Shown: positions 8,848-17,539, numbered from the stretch's first letter. The stretch is DNA of 64,000 nucleotides from Bacteroides sp. M10 (GCF_014334015.1 NZ_CP060488.1:1694501-1758500), one strand, 5' to 3'. Made by a program: numbers and translations. Notes: generated from the letters alone by a model not told the origin.

Positions 8848-9785
8848 AACAGCTATTGTTATTGATTTATCTGCTTTGTCTTTGCAATCTGAATGCATTT
8901 TGCGGAGTGTCCGGTCACAGTGATGGAAGTGGAATGAAACCAACATTGAAAGATATACCCTATGGGGAAGATGAACTTCAGAAGTTAGATATCTATTTGC
9001 CCGAGGGAGACGGACCTTTTCCCTATATCGTGAATATACACGGGGGAGGCTGGTGGAATGGGGATAAACAATGGCAGTCGGAAGAGAATATAGGAAAGAT
9101 TCTGTCTGTCGGTTGTGCTTATGTTGCCATCAATTATCGCTTTCTTCCACAAGCCTGGGAGGAGAAGATATTTCCACCCGTGCGTGTACCGTATCATGAT
9201 GCACGCCTAGCCCTGCAATTCACCCGTTTTCATGCGGAGAAATATAAACTTAATCCTGAAAAGGTGGTATTGTATGGCGGTTCTGCGGGTGCGTGTACTT
9301 CATTATGGTTGGCGTTATCTCCCGAAATGGCGGATAGAAAATCAAAAGACCCGGTAAGACGAATGTCTACAAAGGTATTGGCGGTAGGCACAGAGGGAGC
9401 ACAAACTTCACTTGATCCGATACAAATGCGTGAGTGGATAGGTGTGGAACTGAAATATGGAGGACATGCTTTTGGTTTGGAAGAATCCGACTTTGACGGA
9501 TTTATAAAAAGGAGGTCCGATTTTAAACGATATTTTAAGGAACTTTCTCCAGCAAGTCTGGTCAATAAGAAATCCCCACCAATATTTCTTTCTTATGATA
9601 AAAGTCCTGATGAACCCGATAAAGACCACATGTATTATGTACATAGTCCTCTGTTCGGTGTCGGATTTCAGCAACTGGCTTTAAAAAAAGGTGCTGTCTG
9701 CTACTTGGAATATCCGGGACTGGAACCGGAATGTAAGGCAAAGAATGTGATTGATTTCCTGATACAAAGCCTGATGGGTAAATGA
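8844..9785 (+). CDS. Secreted alpha/beta-hydrolase, carbohydrate esterase-like
   Basis: 313-aa protein with signal peptide (MKQLLLLIYLLCLCNLNAFC). The oxyanion-hole segment is YIVNIHGGGWWNGDK (about 55-70), then YVAINYRFLPQ, and the nucleophile elbow is YGGSAGACTS (G-x-S-x-G type, Ser about 147). The region around SPPIFLSYDKSPDEPDKDHM may carry the acid. A canonical catalytic His near the C-terminus is not obvious (YVHSPLFGVG is the best candidate). Likely periplasmic deacetylation or deacylation of a sugar substrate, coupled to the GH16-like gene whose stop it overlaps by 4 bp. With that gene truncated, its own promoter may also be gone. Confidence 0.8.
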   Translation: MKQLLLLIYLLCLCNLNAFCGVSGHSDGSGMKPTLKDIPYGEDELQKLDIYLPEGDGPFPYIVNIHGGGWWNGDKQWQSEENIGKILSVGCAYVAINYRFLPQAWEEKIFPPVRVPYHDARLALQFTRFHAEKYKLNPEKVVLYGGSAGACTSLWLALSPEMADRKSKDPVRRMSTKVLAVGTEGAQTSLDPIQMREWIGVELKYGGHAFGLEESDFDGFIKRRSDFKRYFKELSPASLVNKKSPPIFLSYDKSPDEPDKDHMYYVHSPLFGVGFQQLALKKGAVCYLEYPGLEPECKAKNVIDFLIQSLMGK

Positions 9786-9824
9786 TAAGAACAAATATAA
9801 TAATGATTTAACTATTTAGATAGC

Positions 9825-9888
9825 TCTCATTTCCAATGAGGAGAAAAAGGTAACGACAAAGTACATTTTCTCTTCATTGGAAATGAGA
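9825..9888. terminator. Long hairpin between convergent genes
   Basis: Perfect 15-bp arms (TCTCATTTCCAATGA at 9825-9839, its complement at 9874-9888), extendable inward with one or two mismatches to about 24 bp. It sits 40 bp after the esterase stop and one base from the stop of the minus-strand remnant, as expected for a bidirectional terminator. Confidence 0.55.
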
Positions 9889-10047
9889 TTAATTGCCAAA
9901 TTCACTGGAGGGGGGATTTGCTCCTTTTCCTACTCCCCAGTTTTTATTAGGAAGATTGCTCATAAACAATTCTAATGTGCCACCATTCTTATCTTCGCAA
10001 ATCCCTATTAAAAACTACTTTGGAACCAGCTTTCCATCAACAAACAT
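9889..10047 (-). pseudogene. Degraded C-terminal coding remnant, unidentified
   Basis: Read on the minus strand, one frame gives NMFVDGKLVPK, a TAG stop (10015-10017), then FLIGICEDKNGGTLELFMSN and LPNKNWGVGKGANPPSSEFG before a final stop at 9889-9891. The second part looks like real protein sequence rather than chance, and it ends precisely at the hairpin terminator. It is most likely the tail of a deleted or decayed surface protein of the former PUL. I do not recognise the family. Confidence 0.35.
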
Positions 10048-10104
10048 GTTTTATGCGTTTTCTAAGGCTGACCAACATAATGATATGTATTCTATTACTT
10101 AATG

Positions 10105-10180
10105 AATTTTCGTTCGACTTAAGTTAAACGAACGCTCGACTATAGTTGAACTATCGTTCCACTTAAGTCGAACGGAAATT
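10105..10180. repeat. Three 22-bp phased dyads
   Basis: Part of the 555-bp gap 9786-10340. Dyads start at 10111, 10133 and 10155, exactly 22 bp apart, each with a CGACTwwAGTyG-like core (centres CTTAAG, CTATAG, CTTAAG). The outer pair also forms a larger inverted repeat (10105-10124 against 10161-10180, one mismatch). The rest of the gap (10181-10340) holds only a small TGACA/TGTCA repeat at 10236-10251. Same phase as the array at 4435-4610 but different bases. Confidence 0.7.
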
Positions 10181-10340
10181 TATTAAGCAATGAAAAAAAT
10201 AAGATTAGTAGGAGGAAGAAATAAAAGCTGTATAATGACAGATTAATGTCACAATAGCATCTTTGACTTATTCCAATACGGTTACATTACGGAAGATTTT
10301 GTGATGTATCAATACGAGATTATGTAGTATATTCAATTTA

Positions 10341-11243
10341 TTATTTCGTCTGGCTCTTCCTTATTTGGGTATCAGTAGACTTCAGCCACATACTTAATAA
10401 GTGAAGCATCTGCGAATGGTATTCAAAATCTGTATTCATTCCCCAACCATGACCTCCTTTGGGGAATATGTACATGGTTGCGGGGATATTGTTTTTCTTT
10501 AATGCTTCATAATAGAATACACTATTGACTGGAGACACGGATTTGTCGTCATCACTCAATAGCAAGATTGCAGGTGGGGTATTCGCATTGATCTGTTTCT
10601 CATTAGAAAAAAACTGAATGTCTTCAGGTAGCGGTTTGTCACCCAATAAATTAGAACGGGAACCACCATGTGTAGCCATTTCCATTGTAATGACTGGATA
10701 AAAAAGGATGGAGAAATCAGGCTTTGTGCTTGTTCCTTCTGTTGTATAGTGAGTGGAAGTAGTGGCTGCCAAATGTCCACCTGCCGAAAAACCGGCGATA
10801 CCCACTTTATTGGCATCTATGCCAAATTCGTTGGCATGCTTGCGTACATAACGCATTGCTTGTTGTGCATCATCTAATGGCACTTCTTTATGTTTGTTTG
10901 GCATTCGGTATTTGAGCACAAAGGCTGTTATTCCCTGTCCGTTCAGCCATTTTGCAAACTCCGATCCTTCGTGCTGAATAGCCAATCCTGCATATCCACC
11001 GCCAGGGCATATCACAACTGCCATTCCTGTATTTGTAGCTTTGTTAGCCTGATAGATAGTCAACTCGGGTGAAGATACATTTGTTATCCAGTTACCATTT
11101 CTTTCACATTTCTCGGTTTCTGTTATTTCATTATTCGTCGGTGGGTTTGTTTCCTACAGTTTTACGACCTTTTGAGCATTCATAGTTGTATATGTAAATA
11201 TCAGCAAAGTGCTTAGCACTAGTAATCGATCTTTTTTTATCAT
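10341..11243 (-). pseudogene. Secreted alpha/beta-hydrolase (acetylxylan-esterase-like) with internal nonsense codon
   Basis: The natural start is ATG at 11243, giving a signal peptide (MIKKDRLLVLSTLL ... MNAQ). After AQKVVKL the frame meets TAG (11154-11156), then continues uninterrupted for 270 codons: ETNPPTNNEITETEKCERNG, ICPGGGYAGLAIQHEG (oxyanion hole), GIAGFSAGGHLAATTS (nucleophile Ser), and a C-terminal FPKGGHGWGMN with the likely catalytic His. The family usually has Trp after K-L here, so TGG to TAG is the likely change. An internal Met could restart translation (MTIYQANKAT, 11063), but that product would lack the signal peptide. Role in the intact state: deacetylation of hemicellulose-type glycans. 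Confidence 0.8.
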
Positions 11244-11290
11244 GTTAATCAAATTTTGATTATTAAAGCTAGATAAGAATCTTAAGACTA

Positions 11291-11322
11291 CAAAGTTATA
11301 TTTTATTCTTTGTAATTTGAAA
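11291..11322 (-). promoter_or_regulatory. Promoter of the esterase pseudogene
   Basis: Minus strand: TAACTTTG (11291-11298) is a full match to TAnnTTTG, with TTTC (11319-11322, one mismatch to TTTG) 20 nt upstream. It lies 48 bp before the ATG at 11243. Confidence 0.45.
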
Positions 11323-11460
11323 GTCTTGCTGAATATAATTGGAGCTCTTTTTTATAGAAATTGTAACATAGACTATATTTTAGCCTGTTTTTTCCTTGCA
11401 ATAGCCTATTGATCTCTTTAATTTATGAGTTGTTTATAGTAGGATTACGAAGATTTTCTC

Positions 11461-11468
11461 TACATTTG
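11461..11468 (+). promoter_or_regulatory. -7 box upstream of the DUF6377 regulator
   Basis: TACATTTG matches TAnnTTTG fully, 47 bp before the start at 11516. No clear TTTG is present at the right distance upstream, so a regulator may be needed or the match may be chance. Confidence 0.35.
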
Positions 11469-11515
11469 TCTGGTTAATCTCTGTTATCTCATACTCATTA
11501 AAGTCTATCCGCCCC

Positions 11516-13165
11516 ATGAAAAAGAACTGTCTATTTTGCCTTTTGCTCTTCTTTTCTTGTCATTCAGCTTTTGCTGATGAACGCTTGGACTCACTGTTAA
11601 ACGTACTTGATAAAACGATTAAGGAAGCCGATACTTATGTGCAGATTAAAGAAAACAAACTCCATGAGTTGAAAAGAGAAGCCCGAAAGACAGCTCCTCT
11701 TTCTATTGAACGCTATCATTTGAATAACGATATCTATCTTGAATATAAAGCATACAGTTCCGATTCCGCACTCCATTATCTGAATGAAAACTTGCTGCTG
11801 GCAAGACAGTTGAATGATAAAGAGAGAGAACTTAAAATTCAATTGGAGTTATCTTATTTGTTATCTTCCATCGGAATGTATATGGAAGCGGCAGATATAT
11901 TAAATTCCATTGATCGCCAGACCCTTCCAACACCTCTTTTGGGCCATTATTATACATGTTATGAACATGTATATTCTGAAGCGGGAGCCGCACAACCACG
12001 ATATAAAATGTTTGCTTCCCGCTATGTAAAGTTGAGTCATGTATATCGGGATTCTATGGAGGTTACATTAGATTCGTCTTCGGCTACTTACCTGTGGTTG
12101 CGTGAGACACAGCTAAGAGAGGCCGGGAAATATGATGAGGCTATGGAATTCAGTGACCGCCGGCTCGCAGAAGCTTCTTTCGGCACTCCCCAATATGCAT
12201 TGGTGGCTTATCAGCGTTTCCGTCTTTTTGAGAGCATGGGCAAGAAAGACGAACACTTATATTATTTAGTACTTTCAGCTATATCCGATGTACGTTCCGC
12301 TATTAAAGAGCAATCTTCTTTGATGGTACTGGCACAAGAACTACATAGCAAAGGAGATTTGAAACGAGCCTATGACTATATCAATTTCTCATGGGAGATA
12401 TCACAATTTTATAAGACGAGGTTGCGGAGTTGGATGAACATCACCCCGCTATCCATGATTAATGGGAATTATCAGGATATTATCAAGCAACAAAATCGGG
12501 AACTGCTGATCTATATTACCTGTGTAGCCTTGTTGGCATTACTATTGGTGGTAGCGTTAATCTATATTTACCGTCAGATGAAAGCCCTTTCCATCGCTAA
12601 GAAAGGATTACAGGAAGTAAACGAACGGCTGTTCTCTTTGAATGAAGAACTCGAAGAAGTGAACCGCCATCTTCGTTCCACCAATCTGGAACTTTCAGAG
12701 TCCAATCTCATTAAAGAAGCCTATATCGCCCGTTTCTTTAAATTGTGTTCTGTATATGTAGACCGTTTGCAAGCATACAGAAAGCTGGTAAACAAGAAAC
12801 TGCAACGTGGGCAAGTGGCAGAATTGTTGAAAATGACGCATCTTAGCAATGATATTGTAACCGTTGAAGTGCAAGAATTGTATGCGAACTTTGATTCTGC
12901 TTTCCTGCATCTCTTCCCTAACTTTGTGGAATCGCTCAACGAATTATTGTTGCCCGAAGAGCAGATTGTCTTGAAGCCAGATGAATTACTGAATACCGAA
13001 TTGCGTATTTTTGCCTTGATACGTTTAGGAATAAAAGACAGTTCGCAGATTGCAGAGCTTCTGCATTACTCGGTGAATACGATCTATAATTACCGTTCAA
13101 GAGTAAAGACCAAAGCACGTGTCTCACGAGATGATTTTGAAGATTTGGTGGCAAAAATCCGTTAA
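11516..13165 (+). CDS. DUF6377-type membrane transcriptional regulator with TPR sensor domain
   Basis: 549 aa. Signal peptide MKKNCLFCLLLFFSCHSAFA. Residues 25-320 are helical repeats of the TPR type (SDSALHYLNENLLLARQLND, LLSSIGMYMEAADILNSID, LREAGKYDEAMEFSDRRLAE) and probably face the periplasm. A membrane helix follows at about 328-350 (ELLIYITCVALLALLLVVAL), then a coiled coil (LQEVNERLFSLNEELEEVNR). The cytoplasmic C-terminus ends with a LuxR-like helix-turn-helix (TELRIFALIRLGIKDSSQIA, LLHYSVNTIYNYRSRVKTKA). In Bacteroides this family regulates nearby PULs. No target operon is intact on either side, so its former partner may have been displaced by the IS cluster that follows. Confidence 0.85.
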   Translation: MKKNCLFCLLLFFSCHSAFADERLDSLLNVLDKTIKEADTYVQIKENKLHELKREARKTAPLSIERYHLNNDIYLEYKAYSSDSALHYLNENLLLARQLNDKERELKIQLELSYLLSSIGMYMEAADILNSIDRQTLPTPLLGHYYTCYEHVYSEAGAAQPRYKMFASRYVKLSHVYRDSMEVTLDSSSATYLWLRETQLREAGKYDEAMEFSDRRLAEASFGTPQYALVAYQRFRLFESMGKKDEHLYYLVLSAISDVRSAIKEQSSLMVLAQELHSKGDLKRAYDYINFSWEISQFYKTRLRSWMNITPLSMINGNYQDIIKQQNRELLIYITCVALLALLLVVALIYIYRQMKALSIAKKGLQEVNERLFSLNEELEEVNRHLRSTNLELSESNLIKEAYIARFFKLCSVYVDRLQAYRKLVNKKLQRGQVAELLKMTHLSNDIVTVEVQELYANFDSAFLHLFPNFVESLNELLLPEEQIVLKPDELLNTELRIFALIRLGIKDSSQIAELLHYSVNTIYNYRSRVKTKARVSRDDFEDLVAKIR

Positions 13166-13325
13166 TAAAATCTGTGCCGAATCTACCTTTTAATGTGAGC
13201 TTGTTAAGTATTAATATGTTTATTATCAAATAGTTATTTCTTTGAGTGGATTATGTATTTCCACTTATATTCCCTTTGCTATTTTTTATCGGGGTATTTC
13301 CCTCTATTTTTGTCATAACCGAACG

Positions 13326-13363
13326 GAACGAACTGCTTCCGCCTTCGGGAGTTCCTTTTTTTA
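13326..13363 (+). terminator. Rho-independent terminator
   Basis: GAACT (13330-13334) pairs with AGTTC (13350-13354), with an inner CCG/CGG pairing and a CTT loop, followed by a run of seven T. It lies about 165 bp after the regulator stop. The sequence just upstream (13305-13312, TATTTTTG) also resembles a -7 box, so a very short RNA cannot be excluded. Confidence 0.5.
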
Positions 13364-13401
13364 TTAACCTTTATAGAAATACAAATGAAAAATGAATTAC
13401 T

Positions 13402-14435
13402 ACCTGAGTTCGGGATAAGTTTAGAATAAGGACAGTTGTTTTGAGTCCTCAATATAGTATCCTTGCAATGCATTCCGTTTGCTTTCAAAGAAACAATAAG
13501 CACCCAGTACAGCCACCAGATTTACTAGGAAATTCGTTATCGAACGATGTCTGGAATGCACGAGTTGTGCTTTGTTTTTGAGCAGATCATTAATCGTCTC
13601 AATGATATACCTCTTTCTGAGCATCATTTTATCATAAAAGGACATAAGCCTGTTCTTCATGTTCATCTTAATTCCATGTACCAGCTGAATACCGTCGTCA
13701 AATAAGGAATCAAACAGTTTGGGAGAGACGTAGCCTCTGTCTGCAAAGACCTTTCCATACAAGTCTTTGGCCAGTACTTTCCATACTTTTGGATTCCTGT
13801 CGTCAACATTCGCTCCTGTAAGGCAGAATGTTATAATTTCTCCTCTATCATTACACAGCAGATGAAGCTTGAATCCGTGACACCATCCCATTGTGCCTTT
13901 GCCATCGGCAGCCACCCCTTTGAATACTTTGTTGGCATAACGTCTCAGATTGTGGCATACCGGTATCATAGTGCTATCAACAAAACTTATCCCCGTACAT
14001 CTTCCGAACGCAAAAAGTTTGAGGAAGAAAACAAGCTTGAAGAATACGCGTTGTTCCAGTTCTACAAATCTGTTATATGATACAGCATTAGGGAAATCAG
14101 GTTTCATGTGTCCACAAATACAATAGATGTAATAGTGTTTGAAGTTACGATAAGTCCCGAAATGGAAAAGAAGAAGAATAGTCATTATTTCACTATCCGA
14201 CAGCGAAGCTTTTCGATTACGATGTTGCCTTCCATCAGTGACCGGAAGAAGATTTTTCTTCAATTCAAGATCAAAATTCTTATCAAACTCATCAATAATA
14301 CAGAAAATTTCCGTAACTTTATCCTTGGTAATCATTGTTATTAATTTTGTAATTATTTGTTTGTCAGACTTAAAGATACAAAATAATCCGGTGATTACCA
14401 ACTTTTAAAGATGCTTTATTATCCCGAACTCACGT
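13402..14435 (-). mobile_element. IS982-family insertion sequence, copy 1
   Basis: Single transposase gene bounded by inverted ends TGAGTTCGGGATAA (13405-13418) and its complement (14419-14432). The outer bases ACC/ACG agree with the ends of copy 2 at 51897-53030. No clean target duplication is visible: AATTA occurs on both sides, but two bases out of register on the left. The right end directly abuts the TAATTA duplicated by element A, so the two insertions are nested side by side. Confidence 0.8.
13421..14335 (-). CDS. IS982-family transposase
   Basis: 304-aa DDE transposase starting MITKDKVTEIFCIIDEFDKN. An in-frame Met 22 codons upstream is less likely. Family landmarks: SLSDSEIMTILLLFHFGTYR, the catalytic region GISFVDSTMIPVCHNLRRYA, GTMGWCHGFKLHLLCNDRGE, a second acidic site in KVFADRGYVSPKLFDSL, and RKRYIIETINDLLKNKAQLV carrying the conserved Glu. 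The frame is complete, unlike copy 2. The promoter region on the minus strand contains TTTTGTATCTTTA, shared with other elements here. Confidence 0.9.
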   Translation of the reverse strand: MITKDKVTEIFCIIDEFDKNFDLELKKNLLPVTDGRQHRNRKASLSDSEIMTILLLFHFGTYRNFKHYYIYCICGHMKPDFPNAVSYNRFVELEQRVFFKLVFFLKLFAFGRCTGISFVDSTMIPVCHNLRRYANKVFKGVAADGKGTMGWCHGFKLHLLCNDRGEIITFCLTGANVDDRNPKVWKVLAKDLYGKVFADRGYVSPKLFDSLFDDGIQLVHGIKMNMKNRLMSFYDKMMLRKRYIIETINDLLKNKAQLVHSRHRSITNFLVNLVAVLGAYCFFESKRNALQGYYIEDSKQLSLF

Positions 14436-14662
14436 AATTAGGGATATTCAGTAAATGTTCCTTTTTCTTATAAATACAGAGATCAGTTCTCCTTTTCGTG
14501 AACTTCTCTCTGTATTTTTCCTGGTAAATTCTCGATCCTTCTATCTCTTTTACAAGAATATTATTTACATATTATTGTTTTTTCTTCGCAACGCTGCGTT
14601 ATGCACATACTTTTTTAGGTGAAGTTAAAAACCTCTCCTCTTCTGTTCTTATTTCAGTCTGA

Positions 14663-16021
14663 TTATGCTGCCGTTCTTTTTTTCTTTTCAACCTTTTCTA
14701 TCATACATACCGCGTTGGCCGTATGTATTCCAAAGAAAATCCAAAGTATTTCCGTTTTTCTGTTTCTGGCTTTTATCCTGGCCAGTGAGTAATGTTGTTT
14801 CTGTGTACCAAAACTTCCTTCCAGACGGGTAGCTCTTTCACGGCTAAGTTCCGACCGTAAGATCTTCCGAAGCGGCTCATCTTTGGCAGCTCTGCCCTTA
14901 CGCTTAAAAGAAGTACTTATATGATATTTTGTACAAAATTTCCGGTTGTCATTATTAGCATAGATTGAATCCGCTGCAAGCGCCTTAACCCTAACCTTGA
15001 TCAGTTGTTGTTGCAGATGAATACAGTCTTTTAAACGTACTCCTTCGTTAAAAGCCTTAAAGGAGATATGTTCTATAAAGGAGATTCCATCTATCTGTAT
15101 ATTGTTGACTTTTGCTCCGAATTCAACGGATTTGGTTTCCTTGCCTCTGATAATGGGGCGAAGGTAATGCCGGTCGATACTCACGATACGGTTAGGCACT
15201 TTTTTGCCTGCAAATAAATTCTTCCCTTGCTCAAGGACCGTCTTTATGACCGAGAAACGTCTTTGATAATCAGAGGACAGTGTAAGCCTGTGCCTGTAGG
15301 ATGAATGAAGCTGCTCCAGCTGGTCCAGTAACTTTTCCAATAACTGAAGTAGTCTGCGTTTAACCATACGAGTCTGTGATTTCCTGCGTTTACGCAGTTT
15401 ACTGTAAGCAAGGTAGGCACGGCTTACATCAAGATACTTGTTACGGGGACGTTGTATGTGCAATGTCCGGCAATGTTTGCACAGATGACGATGAAGCCAT
15501 ACAATACCTTCCCATAAGAGTTTGACATCAGTAGGGAAACGCAGATGACTTTCATAACAGGTGGCATCGGTCATACAGACATGAAGGTTCTCAAGATACG
15601 GCTTCCAACGGTCAGCCAGAATAGGTTGGAGGGACTCAATATCAAGGCGTTCTGCTAGTTCCTGACGAATTGCACTGACGATTTTAGGATTGGTCAGTGG
15701 ATGAAGCGGATCAATCTGAACACCACAAAATAACTGGTAATGAATATTACCGTTTAAATGTTCAATCAGTTGTGAATCTGAAAAGTTAGTATAGGACTTC
15801 AAGACCATTAAGGCGATTTTACCTTCAGGAGAAAAATAACTTTTACGACCCAGACGAGATTCATGTAAATCCATCTGTTGAGCCAGTTCGGAGAAAGGAA
15901 AAAGAGAATGAAGCCGCCCCAATTCACTCTTTTCAAAACTTTGACGATATTTTTCGAGAATATCAAATTCTGTAAAACCCAAAGTAGGTTCAATTTCTGA
16001 AAGTTTTCGTATCTTTACCAT
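14663..16021 (-). CDS. DDE transposase, IS5/IS1182-like
   Basis: 452 aa. N-terminal DUF772-like part: SPEGKIALMVLKSYTNFSDS, then LIEHLNGNIHYQLFCGVQID. First catalytic Asp in ENLHVCMTDATCYESHLRFP. A long basic helical insert follows (KLRKRRKSQTRMVKRRLLQL). Second acidic site near VRVKALAADSIYANNDNRKF. C-terminal Glu region ATRLEGSFGTQKQHYSLARI. The frame is complete with a plausible RBS. The family call rests on motif order; the exact ISfinder family cannot be fixed by eye. Confidence 0.8.
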   Translation of the reverse strand: MVKIRKLSEIEPTLGFTEFDILEKYRQSFEKSELGRLHSLFPFSELAQQMDLHESRLGRKSYFSPEGKIALMVLKSYTNFSDSQLIEHLNGNIHYQLFCGVQIDPLHPLTNPKIVSAIRQELAERLDIESLQPILADRWKPYLENLHVCMTDATCYESHLRFPTDVKLLWEGIVWLHRHLCKHCRTLHIQRPRNKYLDVSRAYLAYSKLRKRRKSQTRMVKRRLLQLLEKLLDQLEQLHSSYRHRLTLSSDYQRRFSVIKTVLEQGKNLFAGKKVPNRIVSIDRHYLRPIIRGKETKSVEFGAKVNNIQIDGISFIEHISFKAFNEGVRLKDCIHLQQQLIKVRVKALAADSIYANNDNRKFCTKYHISTSFKRKGRAAKDEPLRKILRSELSRERATRLEGSFGTQKQHYSLARIKARNRKTEILWIFFGIHTANAVCMIEKVEKKKRTAA

Positions 16022-16081
16022 GTGTTTTTATTTTTAATTACCCCCGTTTTAGTCGTCAAACTGTATTTACGGGGAAATGCT

Positions 16082-16127
16082 TAAAGATACAAAAAAGGCA
16101 ACTAATTCGCAATGAAGTAGTTGCCTT
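16082..16127 (-). terminator. Read-in terminator and promoter at the right end of element A
   Basis: On the minus strand AAGGCAACTA (16118-16127 complement) pairs with TAGTTGCCTT (16095-16104), followed by six T and then TATCTTTA (16082-16089), a near-consensus -7 box. The hairpin would stop outside transcription just before the transposase promoter. Element B carries the same module. Confidence 0.6.
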
Positions 16128-16403
16128 ATATTTTTTATTTACTGAATATCCCTAATTAGTAGTAACAGTCTGTGTTTCATGACTAGAAATATATTAGTTT
16201 ATGTTTATTAGACGCAAGACATTCAAAAATGCTGCAAATTCGAGAGCCAAAAGTAGTTGGTTTATCTAGGGATATTCAGTAAATGTTCCTCTTTCTCATA
16301 AATCAAGAGAAAAGTTTTACTTTACGTGAGCTTTTCTCTTAATTTTTTCGGTCAACTCCCCATTCCTTCATCCTTTTTTATAAGTAACTGTTCAAAATTA
16401 ATT

Positions 16404-17028
16404 TTACAAATATGAATAATTCACGAATAAGTTCGTACCCACAGACGCCAAGGCCCTGTTCGTACAATAGAAAAGCGAGTCCGTAGTCTCGTAATCTATC
16501 GGTCTTATCCATTTACCCTTAAGTATACGCCAAAGAATCTCGGCAGGATTAAGTTCTGGAGAATAAGGTGGAAGATAGAAGAGGAACAATCCTCTTTTCT
16601 CCCAAATTTTCCTCAGTTCTTTAACTTTCCGATTTCTATGAACAGAAGCATTGTCCAAGACAATTACAGTCTTCTTCGTTACATTGAAAGAGAATCTGTC
16701 AAGATAGTCCACAATCTTGTCTGCGTTGATGGACTCTTTTGTGGTAAAGCCTTTATATTGGTTCCTTTTGGTAATCATGCCAAAAATATTAAGCCGGGCA
16801 GCTTTCTCGGATGGGATGTAAATATCCTCATTCTTGAATTGCCAGCCATATGGAACATAACCATTTGTACAGACATGACTTTCGTCGGCATAATATAGCA
16901 CAAGTTCTCCTTTGGAATCAAGTTCTTCAAGTTCTTGCAACTTCTCTTTCTTGTATGCGTAGAGCTGCGGTGAGGGTTTGCCCCTTGGGCGTTTTCTTAT
17001 ACGCTTATATCTTGCACCAATGTTTCTA
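16404..17028 (-). CDS. IS630 transposase, catalytic part (orfB, reached by -1 frameshift)
   Basis: The frame open from the slippery site at 17027-17033 to the stop at 16404. It begins RNIGARYKRIRKRPRGKPSP and contains the DDE_3 catalytic core: first Asp in LVLYYADESHV, second in KKTVIVLDNASVHRNRK, Glu in PPYSPELNPAEILWRILKG. It has no good start of its own at the joint (the first internal start-like codon is TTG at 16940), so fusion to orfA by frameshifting gives the active protein of about 345 aa, the normal IS630 length. Confidence 0.85.
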
Positions 17029-17449
17029 AAAAACGTTTGAAAGTAATATCACTGGCTTCTTTACCAGTCGCATTCTGCCATGCTTCACGTGCTTTGGACA
17101 CACTCTGACGGTCTTCCTCAATTGCCTTGCGGACTGCTTCTTCATCAGAACAATCCATAATAGGCTTTCGCCCCTGACCAGGACGTGTCTCCAAGCCTTT
17201 GATGCCATTTTCTTCATAACGTTTTACCCATGTGTAGACAGTAGGTACTGTTACCTCAAGCATTTCTGCTATTTGGGGAGCTGATTTACCTTCTGACTTC
17301 AGCAATATGGATTTGCATCTGATACGAAAACTATGAGTAGGGCCATTATGATAGCCTTTCTCTAATTTGAGGCGATCAACCTCTGATAATTCAAGTACTT
17401 TTATTGGTTTCATAATTCTATTTTTTCTATAAAACGGAAAATGAACCAT
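16997..17449 (-). CDS. IS630 transposase, DNA-binding part (orfA)
   Basis: Starts MVHFPFYRKNRIMKPIKV; the Met at 17413 (MKPIKVLELSEVDRLKLEKG) is the more likely start. Two helix-turn-helix motifs: SAPQIAEMLEVTVPTVYTWV and the downstream segment SVSKAREAWQNATGKEASDI. A linker PGQGRKP joins them. The frame stops shortly after LETLVQDISV. Within it lies T-TTT-TTA (17033 down to 17027), a classical X-XXY-YYZ slippery heptamer in the correct phase. Confidence 0.85.
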   Translation of the reverse strand: MVHFPFYRKNRIMKPIKVLELSEVDRLKLEKGYHNGPTHSFRIRCKSILLKSEGKSAPQIAEMLEVTVPTVYTWVKRYEENGIKGLETRPGQGRKPIMDCSDEEAVRKAIEEDRQSVSKAREAWQNATGKEASDITFKRFLETLVQDISV

Positions 17450-17539
17450 ATTAGTACTGATATATATAAATAATTTAGATCACCTACTTATTTAATTACC
17501 CCCGTTTTGGCCGTCAAACCGTTTTTTTGGGGGAGTGCT

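Larger units (their letters stand above)
14441..16152 (-). mobile_element. Insertion sequence A (IS5/IS1182-like transposase, ends like element B)
   Basis: 1712 bp from GGGATATTCAGTAAAT (14441) to ATTTACTGAATATCCC (ending 16152): perfect 16-bp inverted ends. Flanked by direct repeats TAATTA (14435-14440, 16153-16158). Because the repeat is palindromic at its tips the true duplication could be 2, 4 or 6 bp. A hairpin with 11-bp arms lies near the left end (14472-14482, 14507-14517). The right end carries a terminator and a promoter directed into the element. About 120 bp at the right end are about 90% identical to element B, although the transposases are unrelated. Confidence 0.82.

Noticed and set aside
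9893..10102. A 69-codon open frame on the plus strand in the 9786-10340 gap
   Set aside because: The opposite strand reads as a plausible protein tail ending at a hairpin, which explains the region better; the plus-frame product has no features.
13394..14440. AATTA as the target duplication of IS982 copy 1
   Set aside because: AATTA occurs on both sides but two bases out of register with the terminal repeat on the left, and on the right it overlaps the TAATTA explained by element A.
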